Shown here piece after piece: positions 11,860 to 22,725 of a stretch of DNA of 64,000 nucleotides. The notes beneath the pieces were generated by a model that saw nothing but the letters and a program-made list of their open reading frames with translations, made no database searches and was not told the origin of the DNA. Position 1 is the stretch's first letter. Each line of letters begins with the position of its first letter. A program made the position numbers and the translations under genes. Source of the stretch: Megamerina dolium. Taxonomy: Eukaryota; Arthropoda; Insecta; Diptera; Megamerinidae. The stretch covers positions 10,004,775 to 10,068,774 of the forward strand of contig OY978529.1 of the NCBI GenBank assembly GCA_963854835.1, read 5' to 3'.

Positions 11860-12575
11860 CGAGTGCGGTCCCAGAACTACCCGACCTAAGAAAGAAAACA
11901 CCACAAATTTGGGTACATTTTTCTTTATTTTTTAACATAATCTGCTTTTAGCTATATACACTTTTCCCAGCGATATTCTATAGCTTCGATACCCTGTTTA
12001 TAGTATGAACTGTTTAGCTCATTAAAATAGCCATCTACCGTAGACTTCACCTCTTCATTGTTTGCAAATCTTTTACCACCAAGTCATTTTTTCAAATTTG
12101 GAAATAGAAAATAATCCGAAAGAGCTAAATCTGGCTAATAACGTGCGTGCTTTAACTCGAGCAATTCGAGCTTTAACTCATTGATTTTGGCCATCGCATA
12201 ACGGATGTGTGAACTGGTGCATTGTCTTGATGAGACAACACTTTCTTTTTCACCAAATGCGGCCTTTTTTTTTTTAATTTCTTCGCTTAAACGCTGCAAA
12301 AAATTAGCATAATTGATAGCAGTTGAATGTTTTTCCTTTTTGAAGATAAGCAATAAAAATTATTCCACTTGCATCCCAAAAACCAGACGCCATAACCTTG
12401 CCTGCAGATGAAACTGTCTTCGCCTTCTTTGGCCGTGATTCTCCCCTTTCAGTCCACTGTTTTGACTGCTCCTTTGTCTCAGGTGTGAAGTGGTGGACCC
12501 ATGTCTCATCCATGGTTACGAATCGACGCAAAAACTCGTCTTTATTACTGTGAAACATCGCCAAACACTCGTATG
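11860..12575 (-). pseudogene. mariner transposase, 5'-truncated
   Basis: Minus-strand frames at 12564-12304 (MFHSNKDEFLRRFVTMDETW, the first catalytic Asp, then KTVSSAGKVMASGFWDASGI) and 12353-12135 (NFLQRLSEEIKKKKAAF, then AMAKINELKLELLELK) give the catalytic domain of a mariner transposase with a frameshift between them. The second catalytic region is frame-broken. The element's 3' terminus at 11860 (CGAGTGCGGTCCCAG, then CTACCCGACC) matches the inverted repeat of the nested mariner at 25.4-26.3 kb, so the two are one family. The N-terminal HTH part and the other terminus are missing beyond about 12575. Confidence 0.85.
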
Positions 12576-13485
12576 TGCTTAAAAAGGAACATTTTGTAAG
12601 CTCATAGTAGAATCAGAACGGCTGCGAGCATACGCTTTAAGACCATACCAATGTGATCATAAAGGAACAGATTTTAAGTATACCTTATAAGAACTAAAAT
12701 ATTTTCAATATGAATGTTCCATTGTTAGCCAATGAGGAGCATTCCGAATTTTCTCAGTTTGCGCCTTTAATTAAAAGTAAACCAAAATCTAGTAGATTAA
12801 ATTTGTGTAGTAAAGTACTAAGCAAGAACAAAATCCAGAATCTGAAATATTCTTATATGTGTGCAAAACCCAGAATAAATTGCCTTATAACCATATAAAA
12901 TTTGTAAAAAACAAAAATAACGTTTCGTAGCATTAACATGAACGTAAATGAAAACAACAACAAACTGAGAGAATTATAATGAAATTGTTTGTACTGGATT
13001 CGTGTGTTTATTCGTACGAAAATCATAAAATGCACGGTATAATAATATGAGTATGATTAATTTTCAATAAATGAAAGAACGCCTAGCCTTATGCCTCGTT
13101 TTTGTTGTAAAAAATTATAACAAAACGTAAAATTATTTGAAAGGTGAATTTGATCGATAAAGATTATAATATTTCAAATATACGCATTTGCGCTGAAAAA
13201 TTCAACCGAAGAAGAAATTAGTCTGGCGGTAGAAATTTACTAATTTCTGTGCAATGCCTATTATAAGTTCAAATTTGCAGAACGCTGTTCTACAATGTTT
13301 GCTGGGTCTAGTGTACACCACATAGTAAAGTCACTTTCGATACAATCTGGTTCGTAAGGATCGTGCTATAAAAGTATACAAAAAGAATGAATGGAAAATG
13401 GAAATATGTAATTTAGATAAAAAAAATTGAATTCTTTGTTTTGCACTTTCAATTTAATTCAATTTATTATTGAAAGTTAAAGTTA
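12576..13485. other. No gene seen
   Basis: AT-rich spacer. There are two short frames (12710-12898 plus, 12853-13035 minus) without motifs. Confidence 0.45.
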
Positions 13486-13494
13486 ATGGTAAAA

Positions 13495-13905
13495 ATTAAT
13501 TAAAATGGAATATGATCCTGATATGACTGTTATGCAATGCTGGACAAATTTTGACATAGCCAAGTGCATTGGTAACATAAAAGAATCGTTGCAAGATGCC
13601 AAGCCAAACACATTGAAATCATGTTGGAAAAAACTTTGGCCTATTCTAATTTAAGAATTGAAGAATTGAATTCTAATAATGAAGAATTCGTGCAAGTTCA
13701 AAGGTGAATTGGAGACATTATTGAAGTTGCGAATGGAATAGGAGGATATGGCTTTGAACAGATAGTTTCATGTGACATTAGAGAATTGTTTGAAGATGAA
13801 AATTTAGCTGAAACTAACTTGGAAGAAATGTTGAATTCACTATCTATTGGAAAAAAAAAGAAGAAGTTTCAACAAGCGATGAAGAGGTGAATAAACTTTA
13901 AAAAG
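13495..13905 (+). pseudogene. Tigger/pogo-like (DDE_1) transposase C-terminal remnant
   Basis: Reading through stops, 13520-13650 gives MTVMQCWTNFDIAKCIGNIK, then PNTLKSCWKKLWPI, which is the W-x-x-[FY]-x-I-x-x-[CA]-[IL] and 'WKKLWP' pattern of Tigger/jerky-type proteins. 13710-13860 gives IGDIIEVANGIGGYGFEQIV, then DIRELFEDENLAETNLEEML. These lie downstream of the DDE core in pogo/Tigger relatives. At least three in-frame breaks are present and the catalytic core is absent. Confidence 0.7.
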
Positions 13906-13959
13906 CTTGGTGAAGGTTTAGGGATGGCAAATAAAATAAAGGCAAATTATTAATGTCTC

Positions 13960-14380
13960 AACTGAAAATTAATCCGAATTAGAAGAATTTCAAGGCATTG
14001 CTTAAAATTGTTTTTCTCTTTTTTTTTTCTTGTAATTTTGAAACGCATCTCTTTTATGCCCATTTAAAACTGACCACAAATTAGCAACTAAAAATCCAAA
14101 AGTGATTCACAAAAAGAACTCGAATTTTAACGATTTTATTTTTGGTACATAGAAACCAATATTTCTCGAACAACAATGATAAAGGGCTTCAATCTATTTC
14201 TGTCACTTTTCATGAGAGTAATTTAAAGCTAAAAATGCAACTCTAAAAATCTATGCTCCATAAGTCTGTCGTTCACACCTAGAATGAATGAAAATTGACT
14301 GTTTTAAAGTATAATAAGTATTTTTATAAGTATTTTAGTATTTTAAACAAAGCAGGCGTATCTGATTCAAAAGTGGCTTG
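13960..14380. other. No gene seen
   Basis: AT-rich spacer between two decayed DNA transposons. Confidence 0.45.
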
Positions 14381-14384
14381 TTTT

Positions 14385-15045
14385 CTTTAACTACCCGTCA
14401 AAAGCAGAATCAAATCGACAAGTAACTATACAACATTTAAAGTGGATGATCTCTGAAATACTGTCCACTTCAAAAGAGGAGTTTATCGAATAAAATATCG
14501 AACAAATCCACGATATTGTATTGGACGATTGAAAAATGAAAGCGCGTAATTTTGTAGAGGTAACAAAGATATAACGTATGGGTCGGTGTTGTAAACGGTG
14601 CATAACGATTTGAAAATGATCATCTTATTATGCGCACTTCAGAGGCATATTTAAACATGTTTTATCAGAATCTAAAGCATTTCTTGTGCCAGACAGTGAC
14701 AATTAATAAAACAGGGATCCACTACTGCACACCAGAATCGAAACTATAGAGAAACGAATGCGTCAATGTCGGTGGAAGTGGAGGTTTTTGTGTCTTTACA
14801 TTAAAGAAGAAGAAAGGCCATATTTGGCGAGAATATTGTATTTTTACAAGACAACGCACCAGCTCACGAGTCATTAGTTGCGATGGTAAAAATCAATTAA
14901 AAACGAATTTGAGTCTTTTACAGCGTATTCACCAGATGTATCATACATAGGTCCCAGCGATTATTACCTGCCTCCAAATTAGAAACGACATCTCCAAGCA
15001 AAAATACATTGAGTTGAGTAAAGAGAAAATTAACGCCTTCTTTAC
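14385..15045 (+). pseudogene. mariner remnant, heavily degenerate
   Basis: Translated with many frame changes, it keeps mariner landmarks. These include RPYLARILYFYK in one frame, continuing as LQDNAPAHESLVAMVKIN in another (the second catalytic Asp region, about 14845-14905), and GPSDYYL (third Asp, about 14955). Stops occur throughout. It is an old copy. The Jockey-like fragment begins immediately downstream. Confidence 0.6.
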
Positions 15046-15057
15046 GAGTATGTGTCT

Positions 15058-16742
15058 ACGTCTTTATTTACCCATCTAAAAAAGCTCCTGGCCACAATAA
15101 TATATCCGGTAAAATGATTCAACAACTACCTGACAGCTATTTTGTAGTTATGGTGATTTTTAACAATATTCTTCGTTATGGCTAAAAAAAATATGTGACA
15201 CTTAAAGCAACAAAGGGCTCATTGGCCGAGCTTCTCTTCCATTACTGATGTACGTCTTAAATTTGGACAGTATTAGAAGGGACCTACTTATTTTAGCCGG
15301 TTCCGAACGGTACAACACTTGTGATATCCCTTTTTCTGAGCTTTGTGACAGAGTTCTTTTTAAAAGCTTTTTCATGGCAAGTTGTTACTGTCGGAAGAAT
15401 TGCCAATTGCTCGCCGACAGGTGGGTACCGTTCGAAAGTAAAATCTTTTCGATATTAAATTTGTTATGCATGAGTCGGGGATTGAACCACGGCCTACAGA
15501 TCAGAAGGCCAACACACTAACCCCTGAGCCACGGCACGGCTTCGTTATGGCTACTTCCCAAAATGATGGAAGATCTCAAAAATAATAATGATTTCTAAGC
15601 CTGGAAAAGACCCAACTGTAGTGTCATCATATAGACCTATCAGTCTTCTACCACATTTTTCAAACATTTTCGAGAAAATGCTGCTGCAGAATATCATGCC
15701 AATTGTTGCACAATATAAAGTTATACCGAATCATCAACAATTTGACTTTAGAAAATGTCATGGCACTATTGAACAAGTGCATAGAATCGCCAAAGAGATT
15801 AACACCGCATTTCTGAACAAAAAAATACTGCTCTGCAATATTCTTGGATGTAGCCCAAGCTTTTGATAAAGTGTGGCGCGAGGGTCTAATGTATAAGATA
15901 ACGCAATATCTCCCAGAAAATATTAACAAGCTCTTCAGTTCTTATTTACTTTGCCGCAAATTTAAATTAAATTACAATTCTTTGATTCTTTCGTTCCTCA
16001 AGGGAGTGTTCTAGGACCATTCCTATATTTGATATATACTGTTGATCTTCCACTGCATTCGAATCATGTAGTTTCTACTTTCGCAGATGATACTGCAATC
16101 CTCTGTTCACATAATGATCATCATCCAGAAGTCTGTCCGCCCATTTAGATCTCCTTAAGAAGTGGCTAGCAAACTGGCGCATCAAAGTAAATGAAACAAA
16201 GAGCGTCCATGTCACTTTCACGTTTCGAAAAGAGACATGTCCCCCTGTGAAGTTGAATAATATCATCGTACGTCAAGCAAATACATCTTGATAGAAAACT
16301 AACATGGACTAAACACATAGAGAGAAAAAAAAAAATACAAATAAAATTAAAGTCTCAACAACTCTTTTGGCTAATTAATAAAAACTCTAAGCTCAGTTTA
16401 CCGAACAAAGTCCTCATATATAACGCCATTATAAAATCGATTTGGTGCTATGGTTTAGAGCTGTGGAGTTCAGCCTGTTCTACAAATGTAGAAAAAATTC
16501 AGAGAGTGCAAAATAAATTGCTCAGACAAATCACTGGTGCTCCATGGTATATCAAAAAAACATACACATTCACAATGTCCTTCCAATTCCCACCGTCTCT
16601 GATGTAGTGCGGTGAAACATTGAAAAGTATAAAGCAAAGCTAGAACTTCATCCAAATCCTAAGGCGAAACAGCTGCTTGTGGCTTCTAAAATCAATAGAC
16701 TAAAGAGAAAGCTTCTTATGTCAACATAATTTAAAAAAAAAT
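15058..16742 (+). pseudogene. Jockey-clade non-LTR reverse transcriptase, 5'-truncated and SINE-interrupted
   Basis: The RT begins at KKAPGHNNISGKMIQQLP (15058-15180). It is interrupted by a SINE and resumes with MISKPGKDPTVVSSYRPISL (fingers motif) and NHQQFDFRKCHGTIEQVHRI. Then come VPQGSVLGPFLYLIYTVDLP and TFADDTAILCSHND, which contains the catalytic FADD motif (about 16080-16110). It ends with the thumb-like region around SIWCYGLELWSSACSTNVEK. Frameshifts occur near 15860, 16135 and 16240. A short A-rich tail ends it at about 16731-16742. The endonuclease and ORF1 regions are missing. Confidence 0.85.
15185..15539 (-). mobile_element. tRNA-derived SINE, copy B
   Basis: Inserted in minus orientation inside the Jockey RT. 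A perfect 14-bp target duplication CTTCGTTATGGCTA flanks it (15171-15184 and 15540-15553). The tRNA-like head is at the right end (about 15455-15538) and the T-rich tail at the left end. Removing one duplication copy rejoins the interrupted RT frame at LRYGYF. The plus-strand open frame 15248-15520 lies wholly in the SINE and is not a gene. Confidence 0.93.
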
Positions 16743-16825
16743 ACAGTTGGAAATTGTAAATCTTTGCTTTGTGATTTTTTGTAGTAGGTCATTAAATGTT
16801 ATTCCTTAAGCACATTGCTATTATA

Positions 16826-18111
16826 CAGGGTCCAGCACTCGAAGTGGAACCAACGACTTGAGCGAAATCCCCGACAAAGTGCCAATCAAATGGCAAAAGA
16901 ACTGAAAATATCCGACCGTAGCATCCGCCGCATACTGAAAAATGATCTGAAGGTCAAGCGTTACAAGATCCAAAAGTCGCATGATCTCACACCGAAACAG
17001 CAACAAGTTAGACTTGAGAGAGCGAAGGAGTTGCTTCGCTTGGCCGAAAGCGGTCAATTTCCGAACATTGTGTTTTCTGACGAGAAAATTTTTCCAATTG
17101 AGCAATTCGTAAACTCGCAAAACGATAGGGTTTACTTGACCAACCGTTCAAACGAGAATTTGAGTCATCGATGGGCCACCAGGAGGCAGCACCTGCCACA
17201 GATAATGATTTGAGCAGCTGTAACCGTAGATGGGCGCTCTTCAATCGTTTTCATCGAGCCTGGCGTCAAGGTAAATGCGATATATTATCGGGAAAGTATT
17301 CTGGAGATGGGTGCAGTAGCTCAGTGGTTAGTGTGTTCGCCTTCTGATCTGTAGGTCGGTGGTTCAATCCCCGGCTGATGCATAACAAATTTAATATCGA
17401 TAAGATTTTTCTTTCGAACGGTATCCACCTGTCGGCAAGCAATTGGCAATTCTTCCGACAGTAACAACTTGCCATGAAAAAGCTTCTTAAAGAACTCTGT
17501 GACAAAGCTCAGAAAAAGTGATGTCACAAGTGTTCTGCCGTTCGGAACCGGCTAAAATAAGTAGGTCCCTTCTAATATTGTCCAAAATTTAAGACGCACA
17601 ACAGTAATGGAAGAGAAGCTCGGCCAATGAGCCCTTTGGGGCTTTATGTGGCCACATATTTATTTTTTATTTTTATTTATTCTGGAGATTGCTTTGAAGC
17701 CGTGGGCAGACAAAAATTTTGGTGGCAGACCATGGACATTTCAACAGGACTCGGCACCGTCTCACAAAGCTCGAGTGAACCAAGAATGGCTGAAAAACAA
17801 CGTTCCCAACTTGATAACGTCCACACAATGGCTCTCGAATTCACCAGACGCGAATCCAATGGATTATTCTCTTTGGGCCATTTTGGAGAGCAAGGTACGA
17901 ACTAAAAAATACACCAGTCTCGAGAGCCAAAATACCTGCAAGTCACATTCGAGCAGCTTGCGATTCGTTTTTTAACCATCTCAAGGCCATAGTCAAGGCA
18001 AAAGGTGGTCATATCGAGCAAAAGTGAATTGATTCTGAATTGAGTAAAAGTACTTTTCCAAACTGAATTTATGGCCTTTTGAATTGGTTACACTTCGAGT
18101 GCCGGACCCTG
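16826..18111 (+). mobile_element. maT-like (DD37D) element with inactivated transposase
   Basis: Inverted ends CAGGGTCCAGCACTCGAAGT and, from the right, CAGGGTCCGGCACTCGAAGT, with similarity running about 28 bp, are flanked by TA on both sides. The transposase begins inside the HTH region (LERNPRQSANQMAKELKISD, about 16858-16920). It continues through QFPNIVFSDEKIFPIEQFVN (first Asp) and VNAIYYRESILE, and is cut by a SINE. It resumes at ILEIALKPWADKNFGGRPWT, FQQDSAPSHKARVNQEW (second Asp) and LSNSPDANPMDYSLWAILES (third Asp). I count 37 residues between the last two Asp, as in the maT family. The N-terminus is deleted and a stop lies at 17211-17213. Confidence 0.9.
17309..17677 (+). mobile_element. 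tRNA-derived SINE, copy C
   Basis: Full-length copy with A box TAGCTCAGTGG (about 17318-17328) and B box GGTTCAATCCC (about 17361-17371). A 12-bp target duplication TATTCTGGAGAT lies at 17297-17308 and 17678-17689. It splits the maT transposase. The tail is a (TATTT)-type run, not poly(A). The duplicated codons ILE of the transposase appear on both sides. Confidence 0.93.
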
Positions 18112-18234
18112 TAATAGGTTTTTTTTTAAGATTTGAATATAAATTGTAAATTTCCAAATAAGAAAGATACAATTAATCAATAAATATATGGAAATATAAT
18201 AAGAAAAATTTGTATTCATTTTTGTTTTTTGTTT

Positions 18235-18723
18235 TTAGAATATCTTATGGAACCGTGAACGTTTAAATCCCATAAAATGAAAATATGGTATGAGAAACTG
18301 TTCCACTATAGAATCAATAGTTGAGCTATTATCCTTTGTGGATGCTTCACTTATAATATACGAATTGTAAATAAAAATTGCAAACCAAAAATATTAATAA
18401 GAACACAACAGCCTTATGTTTTATATGCAACTAAAAAATTTAATACTAACGTAAAAACAAACCCTCTTCCGTAATGATGTTTTCACTTGAACATTTTGGA
18501 GCCACATTGATGTAGTTATAATTTATTTTGAAAATTATTAATATCTAAAATATTCATCATTTAAATAAAGCACATCGCATATTGAAATAAATATGCATGC
18601 ACTTACCTTTTCACCCTGTGCAGGAATTTTACATTTGCATTTCTGAGCCAACTGCGTGCCACGTACAGACGTGATATACAGCAAGTTTGCTTCATATTCA
18701 CCCCGTTTAGGCTTGAGATCACT
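18235..18723 (-). CDS. Candidate 3' exons of an unidentified minus-strand gene
   Basis: Three open segments join with matching phases and plausible splice sites. The first is 18723-18607 (GEYEANLLYITSVRGTQLAQ, then KCKCKIPAQGEK), with donor AAAAG/GTAAGT. The second is 18544-18463 (NYNYINVAPKCSSENIITEE), with acceptor TTTTAG and donor GAGG/GTTTGT. The last is 18344-18235, ending IPYFHFMGFKRSRFHKIF and stop, with acceptor GTGAAG after a T-rich tract. Introns would be 62 and 118 bp, normal for a fly. The segments are not TE-like and I do not recognise the protein. No start codon is in frame in the first segment, so an upstream exon would be needed. Chance cannot be excluded because the exons are short. 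Confidence 0.33.
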
Positions 18724-18791
18724 TCATTAAACTGGTTTTCGCGTCAGTAATTGCATTCGACTGTTCATTACTGCTTAGCAATCAATTGAGA

Positions 18792-18816
18792 TGTTGTTGT
18801 TGTTGTTGTTGTTGTT
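18792..18816. repeat. (GTT)n microsatellite
   Basis: About eight GTT units in tandem, in the stretch between the two candidate host gene models. Confidence 0.95.
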
Positions 18817-18911
18817 ATTATTTTGCTCACCTGTTATATCAACAGACGATATGTAGTGCGTACTCTTCGGTCAGCTGGTTCTGTCCGTATTGTGGCTTTC
18901 GTTCACAGCGA

Positions 18912-18920
18912 TATTTAAAG
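18912..18920 (+). promoter_or_regulatory. Candidate TATA box
   Basis: TATTTAAAG lies about 30 bp upstream of GTTAGTACG, a loose initiator-like site, and about 230 bp upstream of a candidate start codon at 19146. Weak by itself. It is listed because the downstream gene model is phase-consistent. Confidence 0.3.
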
Positions 18921-19145
18921 AGGTTGTAAGGTATGAGAGCACGTTAGTACGAGCTTGATATTCGTAATCAAAAGTGCAGTGACATTGCACTTAAGCGGTT
19001 AGCCAGTAACGAGTGTGCCTTTGATGTTACATTGGAATTCAATTGAATATAAGTAACTTGTATAGCAGCGCTTTTATATACTAGATACATACAGTTATAT
19101 TAAGCACTTTTCAACAAATGACAAATCGCAATTAGCTTGGTGTCA

Positions 19146-19664
19146 ATGCCGAAATCCTCAATCACGGATACTAAACAAAAATTGCTTAAATCATTGCGGT
19201 GAGTTCAATAAATCGTGTTTCGCATTACAGAAATAATTTTTAATGCACATGCATTTGAGCAGATTGTCCAAAAATCTCGTGTCCAACAAAGGCTCACGTA
19301 CTGGTAATTCCGGAAATTGCTTAGAACTTAAAGTGCTCACTCACATACAGTACGTGCCGTGACAATCGGATCGGAATACTTGATATCATATTTACATCGC
19401 CACTGTCACAACATCATCATGGTTCATACCGAGCGTACAGATAAATGTATGTCATCTACGGAAAATAACAATGGCAAATCTGAACCATCAAAACGCGTTC
19501 AACAGGATAGTGGCAGCGACCGCGCCAGTGGTGCTAGTGCTGCCAGTTCTCACAGAGGCAACAACACGGCTTGGAGTAAAAAAGCGAGTACTGAAGAAAA
19601 ATGGAAATATAACAACATGGTTCGTGACAATCGTGATCAATTCAACGGGCTACACTTTGGTTGA
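19146..19664 (+). CDS. Candidate three-exon gene, unidentified, about 135 aa
   Basis: ATG at 19146 follows an in-frame upstream stop. Exon 1 (19146-19198) encodes MPKSSITDTKQKLLKSL and ends at a strong GTGAGT donor. After a 64-bp intron ending GAGCAG, exon 2 is 19263-19303. After a 47-bp intron (GTAATT to CATACAG), exon 3 is 19351-19664. The total coding length is a multiple of three. The protein is hydrophilic and Ser/Asn-rich (KRVQQDSGSDRASGASAASS). I recognise no domain. The second intron is shorter than usual, and a model reading through it stops after about 16 codons. The region is the least TE-like in the window. It diverges from the minus-strand model next door. Confidence 0.35.
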
Positions 19665-19746
19665 ACGCAACAGCGACTTTGTGCTAGGTTCCAACAGATG
19701 CATTTATTCAAAATATTACATATTACGCGACAGCAAATTCATCTAA

Positions 19747-20197
19747 TTCATTATTCAGAGCATAATTGTTAACAAAACATTTGCTAAAAGTTACACGTAC
19801 ATATATGAGCATTAGGGTGGGTCAAATAAGTGTGGCGAAAAATATGTTACAAAAAGGGAACACCGGCATATTGACAAATAAATGAGTATTGCTATTCATA
19901 CAATACTAAAATGCGCAAAATACTATACTGTTTGACTACACTCTACTGTTGACCCTAATGAATATACTAAATAGCCTTTCTGAAACTATTAAATGCTGAT
20001 CCATTATATACTCAAATGTGTAATTTATGTCCCCGGTTGTGCAGTTGCAGGTTTTGTTTTTGGATCATATCATTTGTTTGGATCATCCACTTTTGATAGT
20101 TAAGATACCGTTGTAAAGTTTGAAACGGAGAAATATTAGAAAAAAAAAAAAAACGTTCAAGATAACATTTTCTAAAAAAGTTGTTTTTTTAATATAA
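19747..20197. other. No gene seen
   Basis: AT-rich spacer leading into the mariner element. Confidence 0.45.
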
Positions 20198-21425
20198 GGC
20201 CTAGTAAAAAGAAATCCATTACTTTTGCATTAAATTGAAGGTTGTATTTAACATAGTTAGAATGATCCGATTTAGGTCCGATTTTGAAGGTAATTTCATA
20301 ATGCAACTCTCATAGAAACCCTCGTCTCTATTCGCCAAAAACTGGGACAATCGATTTTTACAATCTTCTCTTGAGGCGAACTTTTCATCTGCAAAATCAT
20401 TCGCCATAGACAGGAATAGGTAGTAATCATTTGGTGGCAATTCCCGACTATAAGGTGGATGCATAAGAACCTCCCAAGCAAGCTCCCTGAGCTTCTGGCT
20501 AGTCACTATCGACGTGTGTGTCCTGCCGTTGTCCTGATGGAACACAATTCCTTTCCTATTGGCCAAAGCTGGCCACTTCTCGACGATTGCATTGTTGACA
20601 GTACAGGTCCGAATGAAGAGTTTGGCCGTAGGGGAGCAGCTCATAGTAGGTAATTCCCTGCTAATGCCACCAAACACATAGCAAAACCTTCCTGACCGTC
20701 AATCCTGGCTTGGCCACCGTTTGCGTCGGCTCACCGCGCTTTGACTACGACTATTTTCGCTAAACGTTGTCGTAAGTGACCCACTTTTCATCAACAGTAA
20801 CCATCTGCTTCAGAAATGGATCGATTTTGTTGCGATTCAGCAGTGATTCGCAGATGGAAATTCGAACCATGAGGTTTTTTTGCGTTAACTCGTGTGGCAC
20901 CAATACATTGAGCTTATTTTTGCAGCCAGCCTTATTTAAATGGTTCCAAATGGTTTTTTGTGCAATGTTTAGCTCCTGGGCAATAGAAACAGTGCTTACA
21001 TGACGGTCAGATTCCATTGACGGTTTTCATTATTTTATCGAAATTTTCGACAATTGGCTTTGTATCTTTGACATCAAAATTACTGGAACGGAATCGACGC
21101 AACCAAAATTGCACGTGACTGGCTGTTACAGTATCAGGACCATAAACACTATTTACATTTTCAGCTGTCTGGCTTGCGTTTTCGCCTTTATCGACGAAAA
21201 ACTGTAAAATATGGCGTATTTTCTCTTTACTGGTGTCCATCTTTGACGCTTGCTCAAACAATACTGAGTCAAGTAATCACAAAACTGCCTGAAAAGTTTA
21301 TTTAGTACGAAATCCTATTTTTCTAACGTCATCTAGCGTAATTCGATCGCACTTATACAACGCCAATTAGACATTACTAAAGCCATCTATTGGAAAAATA
21401 ATGGATTTCTTTTTACTACACCTGA
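20198..21425 (-). mobile_element. mariner element (DD34D) with frame-broken transposase
   Basis: Near-matching inverted ends share TAGTAAAAAGAAATCCATTA and are flanked by TA. Three successive minus-strand frames cover almost a whole transposase. 21261-21007 is the N-terminal HTH (KEKIRHILQFFVDKGENASQ, then ASHVQFWLRRFRSSNFDVKD). 21017-20760 has the second HTH and first Asp (SIAQELNIAQKTIWNHLNKA, then MVTVDEKWVTYDNV). 20677-20219 is the C-terminal half (IVFHQDNGRTHTSIVTSQ, then HPPYSRELPPNDYYLF). The last two catalytic Asp are 34 residues apart. The canonical SPDLAPSD is altered to SRELPPND. It is inactive by frameshifts and a small internal loss near 20690-20760. Confidence 0.92.
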
Positions 21426-22168
21426 TATAAAGGATAACCAAACAAAAATTTTTAATTTCATATCATTTAGTTGTTCTATCAACCTTGAACAAAATAATTT
21501 AAAGAGAACACATCAAAATATACAATACTTAAAAAATAAATGATAACAATGGTTTGTTGTTTACTGTATAACCGGGGACATGACTGCTACACTATCTGTA
21601 CAATTTCTTTTCGAGTCAATTATTTCACCGCATTTCTTTCTGTTTGATAAAACACAGGTTCAAAACTAAGATTATATGAATTATTCTCGTCTTTTCTGCT
21701 GGATTTATAGTACTTCTTAAAAATCAACTTCGAAAAAATGCAAAAAAAAATTTGTTGGTATTTTTTTTTCACACAGTATTCAGATAAATTATACTTATAG
21801 GTGTCATCGGTTCGGTTTCTGCTCAAATTTTTATTTAGAATGAGCTTAGAGATGTAGTTTCATAGATAAATAAACACGCCGATAATGATGGGTGCTGCAC
21901 AACCGGTGCTACTCCCCTACATACATATGTATCTATTTCACGCAAGCGGCATATGCCAGGGATGTTGAGTAGCATCATTAACACTTCATTAGGATGGACA
22001 CTTGCCTAACGTTCTCGATATTAATTTGATCAAATTCGCTATTCGGAAGGAAACTCTTTACCGCAAAAAAAAAAAAAAAAAAAAAAGAAATGGAAGAGCA
22101 AAGTGATTCTTTTTCTCAATTCACTACAATTTTACTTAATGTTAACCTCTGCCTTTATGATTTTCGCT
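21426..22168. other. No gene seen; one long poly(A) run
   Basis: AT-rich. An uninterrupted run of about 22 A lies at 22065-22086. I cannot connect it to an upstream retrocopy, since the sequence 5' to it shows no coding trace. Confidence 0.45.
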
Positions 22169-22549
22169 TTACACAAAATTAAGACATTTACAATATTTCA
22201 ATTGAACAAGGACGCGTGCCACTGTAAAGACGCAATGAGACGGGAACAAGTGCATCAGTAGAGCCATTAGCAGCCCATCGGATTTATGGGGTGCGTAACA
22301 CTTCGTTCCACAACACTGACAACAGCACACAGCGTTTGAATCATCAAAATCGTCATTTCCATCGGCGGTCATGCAGCAGGCGCAGCCGTTCAGTTGGGCA
22401 GGCAGACAACGAATAATCGTCCTCACTGACACGTGTGCACGGAGCGTGTCATTCAATATTTTAAAGCACCCTGAATGCCACAAACGAAAAAGGCAGATAC
22501 GGTAACTGTAAAAAATCCTCTGCCATGGTAGTGATGCTTTGGTCGACAT
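22169..22549 (-). CDS. Unidentified cysteine-rich open frame, 126 codons
   Basis: A complete ATG-to-stop minus-strand frame in a locally GC-richer patch. The centre is strikingly rich in cysteine: NGCACCMTADGNDDFDDSNA, then VCCCQCCGTKCYAPHKSDG. There is no signal peptide, and the spacing does not match a zinc finger or toxin scaffold that I know. There is no obvious splice or promoter context. It could be a lineage-specific gene, part of an exon in another phase, or a chance frame. Confidence 0.2.
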   Translation of the reverse strand: MSTKASLPWQRIFYSYRICLFRLWHSGCFKILNDTLRAHVSVRTIIRCLPAQLNGCACCMTADGNDDFDDSNAVCCCQCCGTKCYAPHKSDGLLMALLMHLFPSHCVFTVARVLVQLKYCKCLNFV

Positions 22550-22725
22550 ATTGCTCTTATTGCAATCGATTTATCACAGCCAAATGCAAGTGTGGTTATG
22601 CTGTAGCATAAACATTAGTGCCAATTGTCGTATGTCAGCCAACCACCAAAAAGGATGTCGATGATTAATTTTTTCAACTTGTACCAAATTTAAAGATGTT
22701 CAAATGTTGTGATCCAACAAACACC

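Noticed and set aside
15248..15520. 90-codon plus-strand open frame
   Set aside because: Lies entirely within SINE B in antisense. Similar frames exist in other SINE copies.
16821..17120. Minus-strand 99-codon frame
   Set aside because: Antisense shadow of the maT transposase.
22065..22086. Poly(A) tail of a processed pseudogene
   Set aside because: No coding remnant upstream and no target duplication found.
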